From contig NZ_CALISE010000019.1 of assembly GCF_938041965.1 (NCBI RefSeq), positions 124,001 to 188,000 on the forward strand: DNA of 64,000 nt. The letters are read 5' to 3'. The position numbers were made by a program, and so were the translations under genes. Origin of the DNA: an uncultured Mogibacterium sp. Lineage in GTDB: Bacteria; Bacillota; Clostridia; Peptostreptococcales; Anaerovoracaceae. Position 1 is the stretch's first letter. The number at the start of each line of letters is the position of its first letter. Of the stretch, positions 53,035-60,534 are shown in pieces. A model generated the notes under the pieces. It was not told the DNA's origin. It saw only the letters and a program-made list of their open reading frames with translations, and did not search any database.

Positions 53035-54359
53035 TGCGATACAAGATATCAAGAGACACCGCTATGACGCCACAACTGTTGGCGAAGTACATTAATCTGC
53101 ATAAGAAGGATGTTAGCAAGAGGAATAGGGTGCTACAGAATGCCTACGAGAACAAGTACAAGATTTTCGAGGCACCTAGAAAAGAAGACTACAAGCCCGA
53201 TGTTAGGATTTCCGCAAACTTCGCGAAGTACCTAACAGACACGTTCGTTGGATTCTTCTGCGGCGTTCCTATCAAGATTAATTCGGACGACAGCAACATC
53301 GACGAGTACCTGGGAAGATTAAGCCTATACAACGACGAGGATAATCACAACCTCGAACTTGCTAAGGGTGCCGATATACATGGTGACTACCACGAACTGC
53401 TATATGTAGATGAAGATGCGGAGATTTGTTATACAGAGGTTAGCCCTCTTCAATCATTCTTTTTGGTGGACGACTCAATCCTTGAGCGACCACTATTTTT
53501 TATTCGCTATTACAAAGACAGCAACAAGATTGAGCGCGGCTCGTGGTCTGATTCAACAAGCGTTCAGTACTTCACTAAGAACCCTAGCATCAAGTGGGAC
53601 GACAAGCCAGTACCTCATGGTTTCGACGGAGTGCCAGCCGTGGAGTATAGGGCGAATGCGGAGAGTATGGGACTGTACGAGTCGGTACTATCACAGATTG
53701 ATGCATATAATAAGGCACTCAGCGAGAAGGCTAACGACGTGGATTACTTCGCCGATGCATACATGAAGATTCTAGGCCCGCGAGTTGATGAGAAGACGAT
53801 TCCTGAGATTCGTAGGAACAGAATAATTAACTTTAGTGGTAATTATGGCGAAAACAAGGCAGATGTTGATTTCCTTCAAAAGCCAGAGGCTGACGACACG
53901 CAGGAGAACCTACTTGATAGGCTAGAGAAACTCATATTCGCAACGTCTATGATTGCGAATATCTCTGACGAAAACTTCGCAGGGCAGGTATCGGGGGTAG
54001 CTCTTAAGTATAAGCTGCTCGCTATGCAGAATCTTGCGACGTTCAAGGCTCTTAAATTCCAGTCTGCAATGAACCGTAGATATAAGCTTATATTCTCGAA
54101 TCCTCTATCGGGTATGAAGGGCGACGACTGGGTGAAGATAGATTATCACTTCACTATGAACTATCCAGCTAATCTAGGCGATGAGGCAGAGACTGCAAAG
54201 AACCTCGAGGGCATCACTTCGAAGGAGACACAACTCAAGACACTATCAGTTGTTGATGATCCGAAAGCTGAGCTTGAGAAGATTAAGGCAGAGAACGAAG
54301 AGAGTGCGAGTCAGATGTTCGGTAACCTAGGAGGCGCAGGAGATGGCGACGAAGCTTAG
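53034..54359 (+). CDS. Portal protein (SPP1 gp6-like)
   Basis: 441 aa; ATG overlaps the terL stop. Features of the SPP1 gp6 family: ISANFAKYLTDTFVGFFCGVPI, GDYHELLYVDEDAEICY and the C-terminal SGVALKYKLLAMQNLA. Forms the dodecameric portal for DNA entry and exit. Overlaps the next gene by 17 nt. Confidence 0.92.
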   Translation: MRYKISRDTAMTPQLLAKYINLHKKDVSKRNRVLQNAYENKYKIFEAPRKEDYKPDVRISANFAKYLTDTFVGFFCGVPIKINSDDSNIDEYLGRLSLYNDEDNHNLELAKGADIHGDYHELLYVDEDAEICYTEVSPLQSFFLVDDSILERPLFFIRYYKDSNKIERGSWSDSTSVQYFTKNPSIKWDDKPVPHGFDGVPAVEYRANAESMGLYESVLSQIDAYNKALSEKANDVDYFADAYMKILGPRVDEKTIPEIRRNRIINFSGNYGENKADVDFLQKPEADDTQENLLDRLEKLIFATSMIANISDENFAGQVSGVALKYKLLAMQNLATFKALKFQSAMNRRYKLIFSNPLSGMKGDDWVKIDYHFTMNYPANLGDEAETAKNLEGITSKETQLKTLSVVDDPKAELEKIKAENEESASQMFGNLGGAGDGDEA

Positions 54360-55311
54360 CGAGTACTGGAGACGAAGAGAAGAGGAACAGCGCAAGCGGA
54401 ATATAACCGACGAGGCTAAGTACGATAAGGTTGTCGACAGGATGTATAGAGAGTCGTTAGCGGACATTCAGAAGGAGATAGACGCATTCTATGGTCGTTA
54501 TGCTGCCAAGGAAGGTATCAGCATAACAGACGCGAAGAAACGCGTCGACAAGCTCGATATAGAGGCATACGAGCGACTGGCAAAGAGGGTAGTTGCTGAT
54601 AAGGATTTTAGCCCTGAAGCAAACCAAGCAATGAGACTCTACAATCTGACTATGAAGGTCAACAGGCTTGAGATGCTTAAGTCAATGATTGGAGTACACC
54701 TCGTTTCGTTATCAGATTCGCTCGACAAATACTACACCTCAAAGCTTGATAGCAACACTGCTGCCGAGATAAAGAGGCAAGCGGGCATTATGGGAGACAC
54801 GATAGGCGTTAACGACAAGCAAGTCCACGCTATCGTTAATGCATCGTTCCATAGCGCCCACTTCTCCGAGAGGATATGGGTTAATAACTCGTATCTAAAA
54901 CAAAAGCTAGAGCAGTCACTTCTTGCCTCTATGATCCGCGGAGAGCGTCCAGATTATAGGGCATTTAAACGCATATTCGGCTCGTCATTATATGAGGCAA
55001 AGAGGCTACTACATACAGAACTTAAACGCTGCCGAAGTGAGGCGGCTATGCAGCAGTATAACCGCAATGGCGTTGAGGAGTTCGAGTTCATGGCACTGGG
55101 TCCGCATCCTTGTGAGTTCTGTACAGCTCTTGACGGTAAGCACTTTAAGGTCAAAGATTTCTTGCCAGGAGATAACGCACCGCCTATGCATCCACATTGC
55201 CGATGCTCTACAGCACCGTGGGTAGACGAAAAAGCCTATAACGATTGGCTCGACGCTAAAGCGGATGGAACATTCAGCGGAGGTCTTGATGATTGGAAGG
55301 AGACGATATGA
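54343..55311 (+). CDS. Minor head protein (SPP1 gp7 family)
   Basis: 322 aa. The C-terminal phage Mu F-like/gp7 domain is clear: LLHTELKRCRSEAAMQQYN, CEFCTALDGKHF and PPMHPHCRCSTAPW. It is a head morphogenesis protein that associates with the portal. Overlaps the portal gene. Confidence 0.92.
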   Translation: MATKLSEYWRRREEEQRKRNITDEAKYDKVVDRMYRESLADIQKEIDAFYGRYAAKEGISITDAKKRVDKLDIEAYERLAKRVVADKDFSPEANQAMRLYNLTMKVNRLEMLKSMIGVHLVSLSDSLDKYYTSKLDSNTAAEIKRQAGIMGDTIGVNDKQVHAIVNASFHSAHFSERIWVNNSYLKQKLEQSLLASMIRGERPDYRAFKRIFGSSLYEAKRLLHTELKRCRSEAAMQQYNRNGVEEFEFMALGPHPCEFCTALDGKHFKVKDFLPGDNAPPMHPHCRCSTAPWVDEKAYNDWLDAKADGTFSGGLDDWKETI

Positions 55312-55628
55312 AATTAGTTGAGAAAGTAAAAATTTTGTACAAAACCTACGTTGTTAAACAGACCGACAACCTACACGATGGCGGGGGCGATTTATACGGA
55401 CAAGTAGATTACATAGAGCAAATTATAAGGCTTAATCCTAGAGCACAATTAGACCAGGCTAAAAGCACTTTGCTCCATGAAATTATACATGCTCTTAGCG
55501 AGGTTTATTGTATCGACCTTAAAGAAGAGCAGGTTGAGAAATTAGGAACGGCGTTATATCAGCTGACATTAGATAATCCCGAATTATTCGAAGAAGAGGA
55601 TCAGTTAAATGATACAAATAAAAGTTAA
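55308..55628 (+). CDS. Small HExxH metallopeptidase-like protein (head module)
   Basis: 106 aa. STLLHEIIHALSEVYCIDLKEEQVEKL carries HEIIH and is paralogous to the protein at 38511. Located between gp7-like and prp genes. AAGGAG precedes ATG 55308. A role in virion maturation or a duplicated early gene; unproven. Confidence 0.72.
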   Translation: MKLVEKVKILYKTYVVKQTDNLHDGGGDLYGQVDYIEQIIRLNPRAQLDQAKSTLLHEIIHALSEVYCIDLKEEQVEKLGTALYQLTLDNPELFEEEDQLNDTNKS

Positions 55629-55905
55629 TAACTACTCTGTAGAGGTGAACGGTCATGCAGGTTATATGCCACATGGCTCGGATATCGTCTGCGCTGGTGT
55701 ATCTGCCCTGTATCAGACGTTGGAGGAGTCAGCTAGGACATTAACTGGCGGCGATTACAAAACCTCATCAGAGGCAGGATTTGGGCGAATTTGCCCTATA
55801 GGAGAAGTGAGCGAAGAGTACAAGCTACTCGTTAGCTCTTTTTTAATTGGCGTAAATGGGATTGCAGCTAGCTATCCCGATTATGTAATAGTCCATGCGG
55901 ACTAG
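55609..55905 (+). CDS. prp: Prp-type cysteine protease (phage-encoded)
   Basis: 98 aa. NGHAGYMPHGSDIVCAGVSAL contains the catalytic His 16 and Cys 28 at the 12-residue spacing of ribosomal-processing protease Prp. In S. aureus host Prp trims L27 and also the capsid and scaffold proteins of phage 80alpha after an LQ-F-F/A-type motif. Here the gene sits directly before the scaffold and capsid genes, and three virion proteins begin with LQxFA (scaffold, capsid, major tail protein). That makes a phage-borne maturation protease likely. Overlaps the HExxH gene by 20 nt. Confidence 0.9.
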   Translation: MIQIKVNNYSVEVNGHAGYMPHGSDIVCAGVSALYQTLEESARTLTGGDYKTSSEAGFGRICPIGEVSEEYKLLVSSFLIGVNGIAASYPDYVIVHAD

Positions 55906-56010
55906 ACCAAGCATTGAGGTCGATAAAAGCAATGGAAGAGCCTAGGCGTGGACGGCTTTAAAAGCTACGGGAACGTTAAGCATTGTAACTATAAACACAT
56001 GGAGGTAATT

Positions 56011-56616
56011 ATGTACTACGAAGAGTTAAAACGATGGAATCAGCGTTGGAATCTGCAGAAGTTCGCAGAAGGCGGAGACGGAGAGGGAGACGCTAACGGA
56101 GGAGACGGAGGTAATTCCGGAGACGATTCTGCTGGCGGAGATGACGACAAGAAGTATACTGACGCGGACGTCAACAAGATTCTGAATAAGAAGTTTGCCG
56201 AGTGGGAGAAGAAGCAGGCAAAGAAGATTTCAGAGGCTGAAAAGCTTGCCAACATGACCGCAGAGGAGCAACTCAAGGCGCTACAATCAGAGCTTGATTC
56301 GATGAAGAAGGATAAGACTCGTAGCGAACTAGCAAGTGCCGCAAGAGGCATACTCTCTGAATCTGATATTCAGGTTCCAGATAATCTAATCGCTAACCTT
56401 ATAGGTGAAGATGCGGAGACAACAAAAGAGAACGTTGAGGCATTCTCCAAGGCATTCAAAGCAGCTGTACAGGAAGGTGTTAAGGAAGCTCTTAAGGGCA
56501 AGACGCCACCATCGGGAGGCTCAAGTACGCTCACGAAAGAGGAAATCATGAAGGTGAAGAACCTCAAGGAGCGACAGAAGTTAATCAAGGAAAATATACA
56601 TTTATTTAAGGAGTAA
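56011..56616 (+). CDS. Phage scaffold protein (DUF4355-like)
   Basis: 201 aa from ATG 56011 with GGAGG upstream. N-terminal NLQKFAEGG (residues 14-21) is a Prp-like cleavage motif, followed by an acidic Gly/Asp-rich linker and a long coiled coil (KFAEWEKKQAKKISEAEKLA) typical of capsid scaffolds. Expected to be released from the procapsid. Confidence 0.87.
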   Translation: MYYEELKRWNQRWNLQKFAEGGDGEGDANGGDGGNSGDDSAGGDDDKKYTDADVNKILNKKFAEWEKKQAKKISEAEKLANMTAEEQLKALQSELDSMKKDKTRSELASAARGILSESDIQVPDNLIANLIGEDAETTKENVEAFSKAFKAAVQEGVKEALKGKTPPSGGSSTLTKEEIMKVKNLKERQKLIKENIHLFKE

Positions 56617-56621
56617 GAACT

Positions 56622-57515
56622 ATGAACAAGAAATTTAAACTACAGAGATTTGCGGTAATTGAGAACACTACAGTTACAGGAGATCTAGAACCAGCTATAT
56701 CAATCGACCACACTAACAGACTTGTCGATAATATAGTGAAGCTGCAGGAAGTACTCGGCATTACTGAAATGGAGCCAATGGCTGCAGGAACTAACATCAA
56801 GCAGTACGAGCTTAAGAAGGAGAACAGCCCCGAGCAGGTGGCAGAAGGTGAGGTTATCAACCTAACTAAGATTTCTCGTAAGCTTGTTAAAACCCACGAG
56901 CTAAGACTCAAGAAGTACCGCAAGCTCGTTACTGCAGAGGACATCCAGAAGTCCGGACACGACGTTGCAATTAATAAGACTGACGAGAAGCTTGTTAGCG
57001 AGGTTCGTAAGGACATCAAGAAGGATTTCTTCACGATGCTAGGAACAGGCACAGGAACAGCCGCACAGGGCAAGAACCTACAGGAGGCTCTATCCGCAAT
57101 CTGGGGCAAGCTACAGACAAGATTCGAGGATGTAGATGCTACACCAGTGTTCTTCATCAACCCAGAGGACGTAGCAGAGTACCTCGGCAAGGCTGCAGTT
57201 ACAATGCAGACTGCATTCGGATTCTCCTACATTGTCAACTTCCTAGGACTGGGTACAGCAATCCTATCGTCTAATGTTACTAAGGGAGCGCCAATCGCAA
57301 CGGCTACAGAGAACCTAAACGGTGCGTATGTGCCAGCTAACGGTGATGTTGCACAGGATTTCGGCCTAACATTCGACGAGAGCGGACTCGTGGGAATGTC
57401 TCACAATGTTGCATCTGATAGAGCATCGCTCGACACACTTATTATGTCCGGAGTAGTGTTCTACCCAGAGGAAGTCGACGGAGTAATCAAGGGCAAGATT
57501 GTACCAGGGGTATAA
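56622..57515 (+). CDS. Major capsid protein
   Basis: 297 aa, HK97-fold type by context and composition. N-terminus MNKKFKLQRFAVIENT bears the LQxFA motif, so the mature form may begin at Ala 11. ELRLKKYRKLVTAEDIQKSG and TPVFFINPEDVAEYLGK are capsid-like. It lies 5 nt after the scaffold gene with GGAG. Confidence 0.9.
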   Translation: MNKKFKLQRFAVIENTTVTGDLEPAISIDHTNRLVDNIVKLQEVLGITEMEPMAAGTNIKQYELKKENSPEQVAEGEVINLTKISRKLVKTHELRLKKYRKLVTAEDIQKSGHDVAINKTDEKLVSEVRKDIKKDFFTMLGTGTGTAAQGKNLQEALSAIWGKLQTRFEDVDATPVFFINPEDVAEYLGKAAVTMQTAFGFSYIVNFLGLGTAILSSNVTKGAPIATATENLNGAYVPANGDVAQDFGLTFDESGLVGMSHNVASDRASLDTLIMSGVVFYPEEVDGVIKGKIVPGV

Positions 57516-57531
57516 AGAACGGAGGTAAATT

Positions 57532-57825
57532 ATGTTTATCGTAATTAACGCATTTCTAGATCTAAAGGATAACGAGCACCTATATGAAGTAGGAGACGCA
57601 TATCCAAGAGAGGGCATTGAACCATCAGAGGAGCGCATCAAAGAGCTTCTAGGGTCAGATAACCTACAGGGTCAGCCAATGATTAAGGCTGTAAAGACTG
57701 TCCCGGTTGACACGAAGCCTGAAGGGGTGGCAGAGAGTGAATCGTCAAAGGAAGATGCCGAGGAAACCTCGGATACTCCAGAGACAGAAGTCGAGAATTC
57801 AGCAGATAAGGACAGCAAGAAGTAG
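57532..57825 (+). CDS. Small acidic head protein
   Basis: 97 aa; N-terminal FLDLKDNEHLYEVGDAYPREG resembles short phage head or Rho-N-like accessory proteins placed after the capsid gene. The C-terminal half is very acidic and probably disordered. Confidence 0.65.
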   Translation: MFIVINAFLDLKDNEHLYEVGDAYPREGIEPSEERIKELLGSDNLQGQPMIKAVKTVPVDTKPEGVAESESSKEDAEETSDTPETEVENSADKDSKK

Positions 57826-57834
57826 GAGGTCGAT

Positions 57835-58149
57835 ATGTCGGACAACGTAACTGTAATGTTGACTGGCACACTCGACGAACAGAAGAAAGCTATTAAGGAA
57901 CTAACAGAGGCGCGGCTAAAGTGGAAGCTTGGCGGCGTCTCTAGCATTCCTGAACAGCTGTCCTACATCGTAACCGAGGTGTGCATATCGAGGTTCAACA
58001 AGATAGGTTCTGAAGGGCTCGCAAGTCACACCGTTGAGGGTGAATCAATGAGATGGTCTGACGACGATTTCGCACCATATGCAGGAGAGATACAGGACTA
58101 TCTCAACGCGCAGAAAGAGTCGAACAGGGGCGTTATACGTTTTCTGTAA
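57835..58149 (+). CDS. Head-tail connector protein
   Basis: 104 aa, helical, with SYIVTEVCISRFNKIGSEGLASHTVEGES, a pattern of phage gp6/gp15-like DNA packaging connectors. Located exactly where connector genes occur. Confidence 0.75.
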   Translation: MSDNVTVMLTGTLDEQKKAIKELTEARLKWKLGGVSSIPEQLSYIVTEVCISRFNKIGSEGLASHTVEGESMRWSDDDFAPYAGEIQDYLNAQKESNRGVIRFL

Positions 58150-58159
58150 GGGGGTAAAT

Positions 58160-58462
58160 ATGAGATACGATACACTTATAAGTTTCGTAAAGTTCAGACG
58201 AGGTGAATATAATGCCGAGACTGGCAATTATGAGAAAGCATCCCCAGAGAAGACGGTTACACACGCAAGTGTGATGAACGCGGGTCAAGAAACGATGAGG
58301 CTCTTATATGGTGAGATAAGGCAAGGGTCACTAGTAGTGCAGATACAGGGGCATTTCGAGCAGCCATTTGACCGCATCGAGATAGCTGGCAAAATGTATG
58401 CAGTTGACCAGCGAAGACGCTTAAGAACCAAGGAGACATTTATCGTGTCGGAGGTGCAGTAA
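58160..58462 (+). CDS. Head closure / head-tail adaptor protein
   Basis: 100 aa from ATG 58160 with GGGG upstream. TLISFVKFRRGEYNAETGNYEKA fits the SPP1 gp16/phage adaptor family by position and beta-rich composition. The frame is open to 58079 but overlaps the connector gene there. Confidence 0.7.
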   Translation: MRYDTLISFVKFRRGEYNAETGNYEKASPEKTVTHASVMNAGQETMRLLYGEIRQGSLVVQIQGHFEQPFDRIEIAGKMYAVDQRRRLRTKETFIVSEVQ

Positions 58463-58818
58463 TGGGAACCAGTATCAAGATTGTCGGTCTTGACAAGCTA
58501 AATCGCAAGCTACGTAAGAATGCGACTCTTAATGACGTTAAGACTGTCGTATCAACTAACGGTAACAGGCTTGAGCGAGAGATTAAGGCTAATACTAAGG
58601 CGGCATATGTTAAGGGGTATTCAGAGCAAAATACCGCCGATAGTGTCAACGGTAATCCGCTAGATGGGGGTATGAGCTACGAGGCAGGAATAGCTATGGC
58701 ATACAACCCATATACGGAATTCGGTACAAGGTTCATGGAGCCCGAGCCCGTAGTAAAGCCAGCAATAGAGTCGGTAGGTGCTCAATTTGAGCGTGATATG
58801 AGGAGGTTAACGGAATGA
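58462..58818 (+). CDS. HK97 gp10-like tail-joining protein
   Basis: 118 aa. KIVGLDKLNRKLRKNA and YTEFGTRFMEPEPVVKPAIE are typical of the HK97 gp10 family (neck/tail completion). Overlaps both neighbours by 1-4 nt. Confidence 0.85.
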   Translation: MGTSIKIVGLDKLNRKLRKNATLNDVKTVVSTNGNRLEREIKANTKAAYVKGYSEQNTADSVNGNPLDGGMSYEAGIAMAYNPYTEFGTRFMEPEPVVKPAIESVGAQFERDMRRLTE

Positions 58819-59204
58819 TGGATCCACAGCAGGAACTTTTCACTAAAGTAAAATTAGCGGTCGAAGCCGTTGTCGGGAAAGAAAACGTATATGATGGATT
58901 TTTGCCTCCAGAGGGCACGCCTTATCCGTTTATTTACCTCGGTGAGGCATATCAAGTAGATGATGCCAACAAAAGTGCTATATTCGGCACGGTGTCGCTG
59001 ACGGTTCACGTGTGGCACAATTCACCGGAGGAACGAGGCACGGTATCAAGCCTTATGCTCAAGATTAAAGAGGCAGTAATGCAACTCAATGGAGGTCATT
59101 ATGCATGGGATTACCGCAACGGACAGACACGAATATTGACAGATAATACTACTAAGCAGCCACTGCTTCACGGAGTAGTAGAGCTGCGTTTTAAATTTAG
59201 TTAG
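58815..59204 (+). CDS. Tail completion protein (DUF3168-like)
   Basis: 129 aa. YDGFLPPEGTPYPFIYLGEAYQ and SLTVHVWHNSPEERGTV match tail terminator/completion proteins. Starts with two ATGs (58815, 58818). Confidence 0.8.
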   Translation: MMDPQQELFTKVKLAVEAVVGKENVYDGFLPPEGTPYPFIYLGEAYQVDDANKSAIFGTVSLTVHVWHNSPEERGTVSSLMLKIKEAVMQLNGGHYAWDYRNGQTRILTDNTTKQPLLHGVVELRFKFS

Positions 59205-59212
59205 GAGGAAAT

Positions 59213-59734
59213 ATGAATAAGTTTAATTTACAGCAATTCGCTGTTGCTGTATCGGGTAAGAAGATCGTATACCTATACCGTCTTCTCTCTAAGGCACAGA
59301 GCGAGACAGGCAGCCTATTGGCGTTCGTAACCGAAAACGGCCGTACGAAGTCAAGGGATGCCGATACAACTGCGACCAAGGACGGCAGCGTAAGAACACC
59401 AGGAGCTGTTGAGACAGAGATTACTTGCTCATCTCTTATGGCAAAGGGTGACAAGATGATTGATAAGCTAGAGGATGCACTTGATTCTAACGAGCTTATC
59501 GAAATTTGGGAGGCAAATCTCGAGGAACCAGGTACTGGAACCAATAAGTTCAAAGGTATGTACTTCCAGGGCTACCTCACAGAGTTTGAGAAGACATCGA
59601 ACGCAGAGGACTCGGTAGAGCTATCACTTACGTTCGGAGTAAATGGTGCTGGGGTACGTGGTGAAGTAACCGTTACCAAGCAGCAGCAGGAAATGGCTAG
59701 CTACGTATTTAAGGACACAGTTGCTGGCGCATAA
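59213..59734 (+). CDS. Major tail (tube) protein
   Basis: 173 aa. GCS-rich beta-type protein: GAVETEITCSSLMAKGDKMIDKLEDAL and YFQGYLTEFEKTSNAEDSVELSLTFGVNG resemble TP901-1-like major tail proteins. N-terminus MNKFNLQQFAVAVSG contains the same LQxFA motif as scaffold and capsid, which suggests processing by the phage Prp. Confidence 0.87.
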   Translation: MNKFNLQQFAVAVSGKKIVYLYRLLSKAQSETGSLLAFVTENGRTKSRDADTTATKDGSVRTPGAVETEITCSSLMAKGDKMIDKLEDALDSNELIEIWEANLEEPGTGTNKFKGMYFQGYLTEFEKTSNAEDSVELSLTFGVNGAGVRGEVTVTKQQQEMASYVFKDTVAGA

Positions 59735-59794
59735 GTAGTTTAACTAGGGGGCGGCATAGGTCACTCCCTTTTATTTTGAGTAAAGGAGTAAAAA

Positions 59795-60184
59795 ATGGCA
59801 GATATCATCATAAACGGAACATCTTATCCCCTGAAATTCGGAATGAAGTTTCTACGAGAAGTTAACAAGCGCAATGTGGTACCCGTAGAAGGTATGAAGG
59901 GTGTAACAGAAAATGTCGGCATGAAGTGGATGATTGCAGAGCTCATGGATAACTCTGTAGAGGCTCTTGCAGACGCTATTTTCACGGCCAACAAGACGGA
60001 ATCACCTAGGTTGACACTACCCGAGATTGACGAGTTCCTGGATAGTGAAGAGACCGATATCGACGGAGTATTTAACGACGTGATAGGTTTTTTAGAAGCA
60101 GCCAATGCTACCAAGAGGCTAGTACAGGATATGAAGGAAATGGTAGCGAAGAAGAAGGCGGAGATGGAGGACGAGATCATCTAG
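59795..60184 (+). CDS. Tail assembly chaperone G
   Basis: 129 aa. GTSYPLKFGMKFLREVNKR and LPEIDEFLDSEETDIDGVFNDVIGFL match the phage tail assembly chaperone (TAC_12-like) family that precedes the tape measure gene. A slippery heptamer in codons 99-100 would switch translation into the next frame, giving a G-T fusion. Confidence 0.85.
   Translation: MADIIINGTSYPLKFGMKFLREVNKRNVVPVEGMKGVTENVGMKWMIAELMDNSVEALADAIFTANKTESPRLTLPEIDEFLDSEETDIDGVFNDVIGFLEAANATKRLVQDMKEMVAKKKAEMEDEII
60088..60094 (+). promoter_or_regulatory. -1 ribosomal frameshift site (UUUUUUA)
   Basis: In the G frame the codons are GGT TTT TTA, so the heptamer is T TTT TTA, the canonical X XXY YYZ form. The -1 frame is open from 60076 through the T gene to 60534. 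No obvious downstream pseudoknot was mapped. Confidence 0.7.
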
Positions 60185-60195
60185 ACGAAGAGGCT

Positions 60196-60534
60196 TTGTA
60201 TCGTCAAGTGGCTATAGACTGCTTCAGATACTTCGGGTTCACTTCATTCGACCAAGTAGATAGGCTGACTATCTACGAGTACAACATTTTGATTGAGGCT
60301 GAGAACCTTAAGCAAGTAGATAGGGACTATAGGAATCACCTACAGGCATACCTAAACTTCCAGGCAACCGCCAAAAAGAATGTCGGTAAGAATAAGCAGA
60401 AACCAGTATTTGATAAGTTCGATAAGTTTTTTGATTATGACAAAGCGCTTAAGAGAGTGCAGAGGAAGAAAACCGAAAAGGGTCGTCTCTCTGTACTTAA
60501 TAAATTTTTGAGAGAAAGGAGGGCGGACGAATAA
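60196..60534 (+). CDS. Tail assembly chaperone T (reached by -1 frameshift)
   Basis: Recognisable part: LYRQVAIDCFRYFGFTSFDQVDRLTIYEYNILIEAENLK, typical of phage GT C-terminal domains. There is no ATG and only a TTG without good RBS at 60196, whereas the frame is open back to 60076 and joins G by a -1 shift at 60088-60094. So it is probably made only as a G-T fusion of about 246 aa. Confidence 0.8.
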   Translation: MYRQVAIDCFRYFGFTSFDQVDRLTIYEYNILIEAENLKQVDRDYRNHLQAYLNFQATAKKNVGKNKQKPVFDKFDKFFDYDKALKRVQRKKTEKGRLSVLNKFLRERRADE

